This document shows positions 63,802 to 64,000 of a stretch of 64,000 nt of DNA, piece by piece. This stretch comes from JAJPHI01 sp035541875. Its GTDB lineage: Bacteria > Desulfobacterota > Binatia > Binatales > Binataceae. Position 1 is the stretch's first letter, and each line of letters starts with the position of its first letter. The notes below the pieces were generated by a model. The model made no database searches and had not been told where the DNA came from. It saw nothing but the letters and a program-made list of their open reading frames with translations. The position numbers and the translations under genes were made by a program. Location: contig DATKML010000023.1 in the NCBI GenBank assembly GCA_035541875.1, forward strand, positions 186,001 to 250,000, written 5' to 3'.

Positions 63802-64000
63802 ATGGCGCCAGATAACAGAGTTAGAGTCGCGGTTTTAGGCGCGTCGGGTTATTCGGGGATCGAGGCTGTCCGGATCCTCTCGGGGCATCCGTTCGTCGAG
63901 ATTGCGATGCTCACCTCGGAGCATTATGCGGGTCGCGAAGTGACCGAAGTCTATCGCCACATGGCGGGGATAGACCTTCCGCCATTCGAGGAGCTGCGAC
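63802..64000 (+). CDS. argC: N-acetyl-gamma-glutamyl-phosphate reductase, 3' end outside the window
   Basis: Only the first 66 codons are inside the window. VRVAVLGASGYSGIEAVRIL is the Rossmann-type NADP-binding start of ArgC, followed by GHPFVEIAMLTSEHYAGREV, as in other ArgC proteins, which reduce N-acetylglutamyl phosphate in arginine synthesis. ATG 63802 is preceded by an AGG-type ribosome-binding site in ATGAGGTTTCGGCG. The 255 bases to the divergent amidohydrolase gene hold its promoter. Confidence 0.88.
   Translation, partial: MAPDNRVRVAVLGASGYSGIEAVRILSGHPFVEIAMLTSEHYAGREVTEVYRHMAGIDLPPFEELR

Overview
The window is a dense bacterial chromosome segment (about 60 genes, moderately high GC, no rRNA, tRNA, CRISPR array, insertion sequence or phage gene recognised). 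The mix of genes (an F420-type LLM oxidoreductase, several SDRs, two amidohydrolases of hydrolytic-catabolic type, PHA synthase, Lut system, an FHA/Ser-Thr kinase cassette, HpaB-like protein, A-type Fe-S carrier, queG) suggests a metabolically versatile, deltaproteobacteria-like lineage such as Candidatus Binatota/Desulfobacterota. That placement is inference from gene content only.

Layout. 0-5.1 kb (+): phosphothreonine signalling cassette (double-FHA membrane protein, zinc-ribbon membrane protein, a Ser/Thr kinase whose catalytic lysine has apparently moved into the glycine-rich loop as in eukaryotic WNK kinases), then a PHP phosphoesterase, a small lipoprotein and an LLM oxidoreductase. 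5.1-8.1 kb (-): alpha/beta hydrolase and ClC channel. 8.2-11.7 kb (+): GT39 glycosyltransferase, LPG-synthase-type membrane protein, and only the N-terminal half of an HpaB-type hydroxylase. 11.7-17.7 kb (-): amino-acid permease, SDR, threonine aldolase, orphan CbbQ-type ATPase, cysS. 17.7-19.1 kb (+): HEAT-repeat gene and a ParDE module, both carrying single-base frame lesions. 19.2-24.4 kb: SDRs, DCC thioredoxin-like protein, a free-standing LeuA/CimA regulatory domain, A-type Fe-S carrier, queG, SirB1-like protein. 24.4-27.9 kb (+): lutB-lutC-lutA and mntP. 27.9-36.8 kb: PHA synthase with an Ala-rich coiled-coil neighbour, NUDIX hydrolase, ABC exporter, msrB, Dyp-type peroxidase, glycogen phosphorylase. 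37-45.4 kb (mostly +): glycerate 2-kinase, isocitrate-dehydrogenase-type enzyme, sulfite-oxidase-like protein, glpD, DUF4337 protein (-), aconitase. 45.4-50.9 kb (-): aminoglycoside-phosphotransferase-like protein, EmrA-type adaptor, and a pair of secreted proteins, one of 800 residues and cysteine-rich. 51.1-55.3 kb: VWA-FHA membrane protein, ilvB without ilvN, VapBC. 55.4-64 kb: SRPBCC protein, CMD-family protein, TetR regulator and a D-aminoacylase-type amidohydrolase with an operator between them, a second TetR with DUF1326 protein, a decayed DUF433/DUF5615 toxin-antitoxin pair that escapes simple reading-frame searches, an ACMSD-like amidohydrolase and the start of argC.

How the genes may work together. 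The kinase and the two FHA proteins at the left edge, and perhaps the distant VWA-FHA protein, form a reader/writer phosphothreonine system. Carbon handling is represented by lactate oxidation (Lut), glycerate and glycerol-3-phosphate entry, TCA enzymes and two storage polymers (PHA, glycogen). Three toxin-antitoxin loci lie here: VapBC is intact, ParDE has a lesion at the toxin start, and DUF433/DUF5615 is broken in both genes. The five single-base lesions I can infer all fall in two short segments (17.78-18.84 and 61.28-61.95 kb), which points to local gene decay rather than random sequence error.
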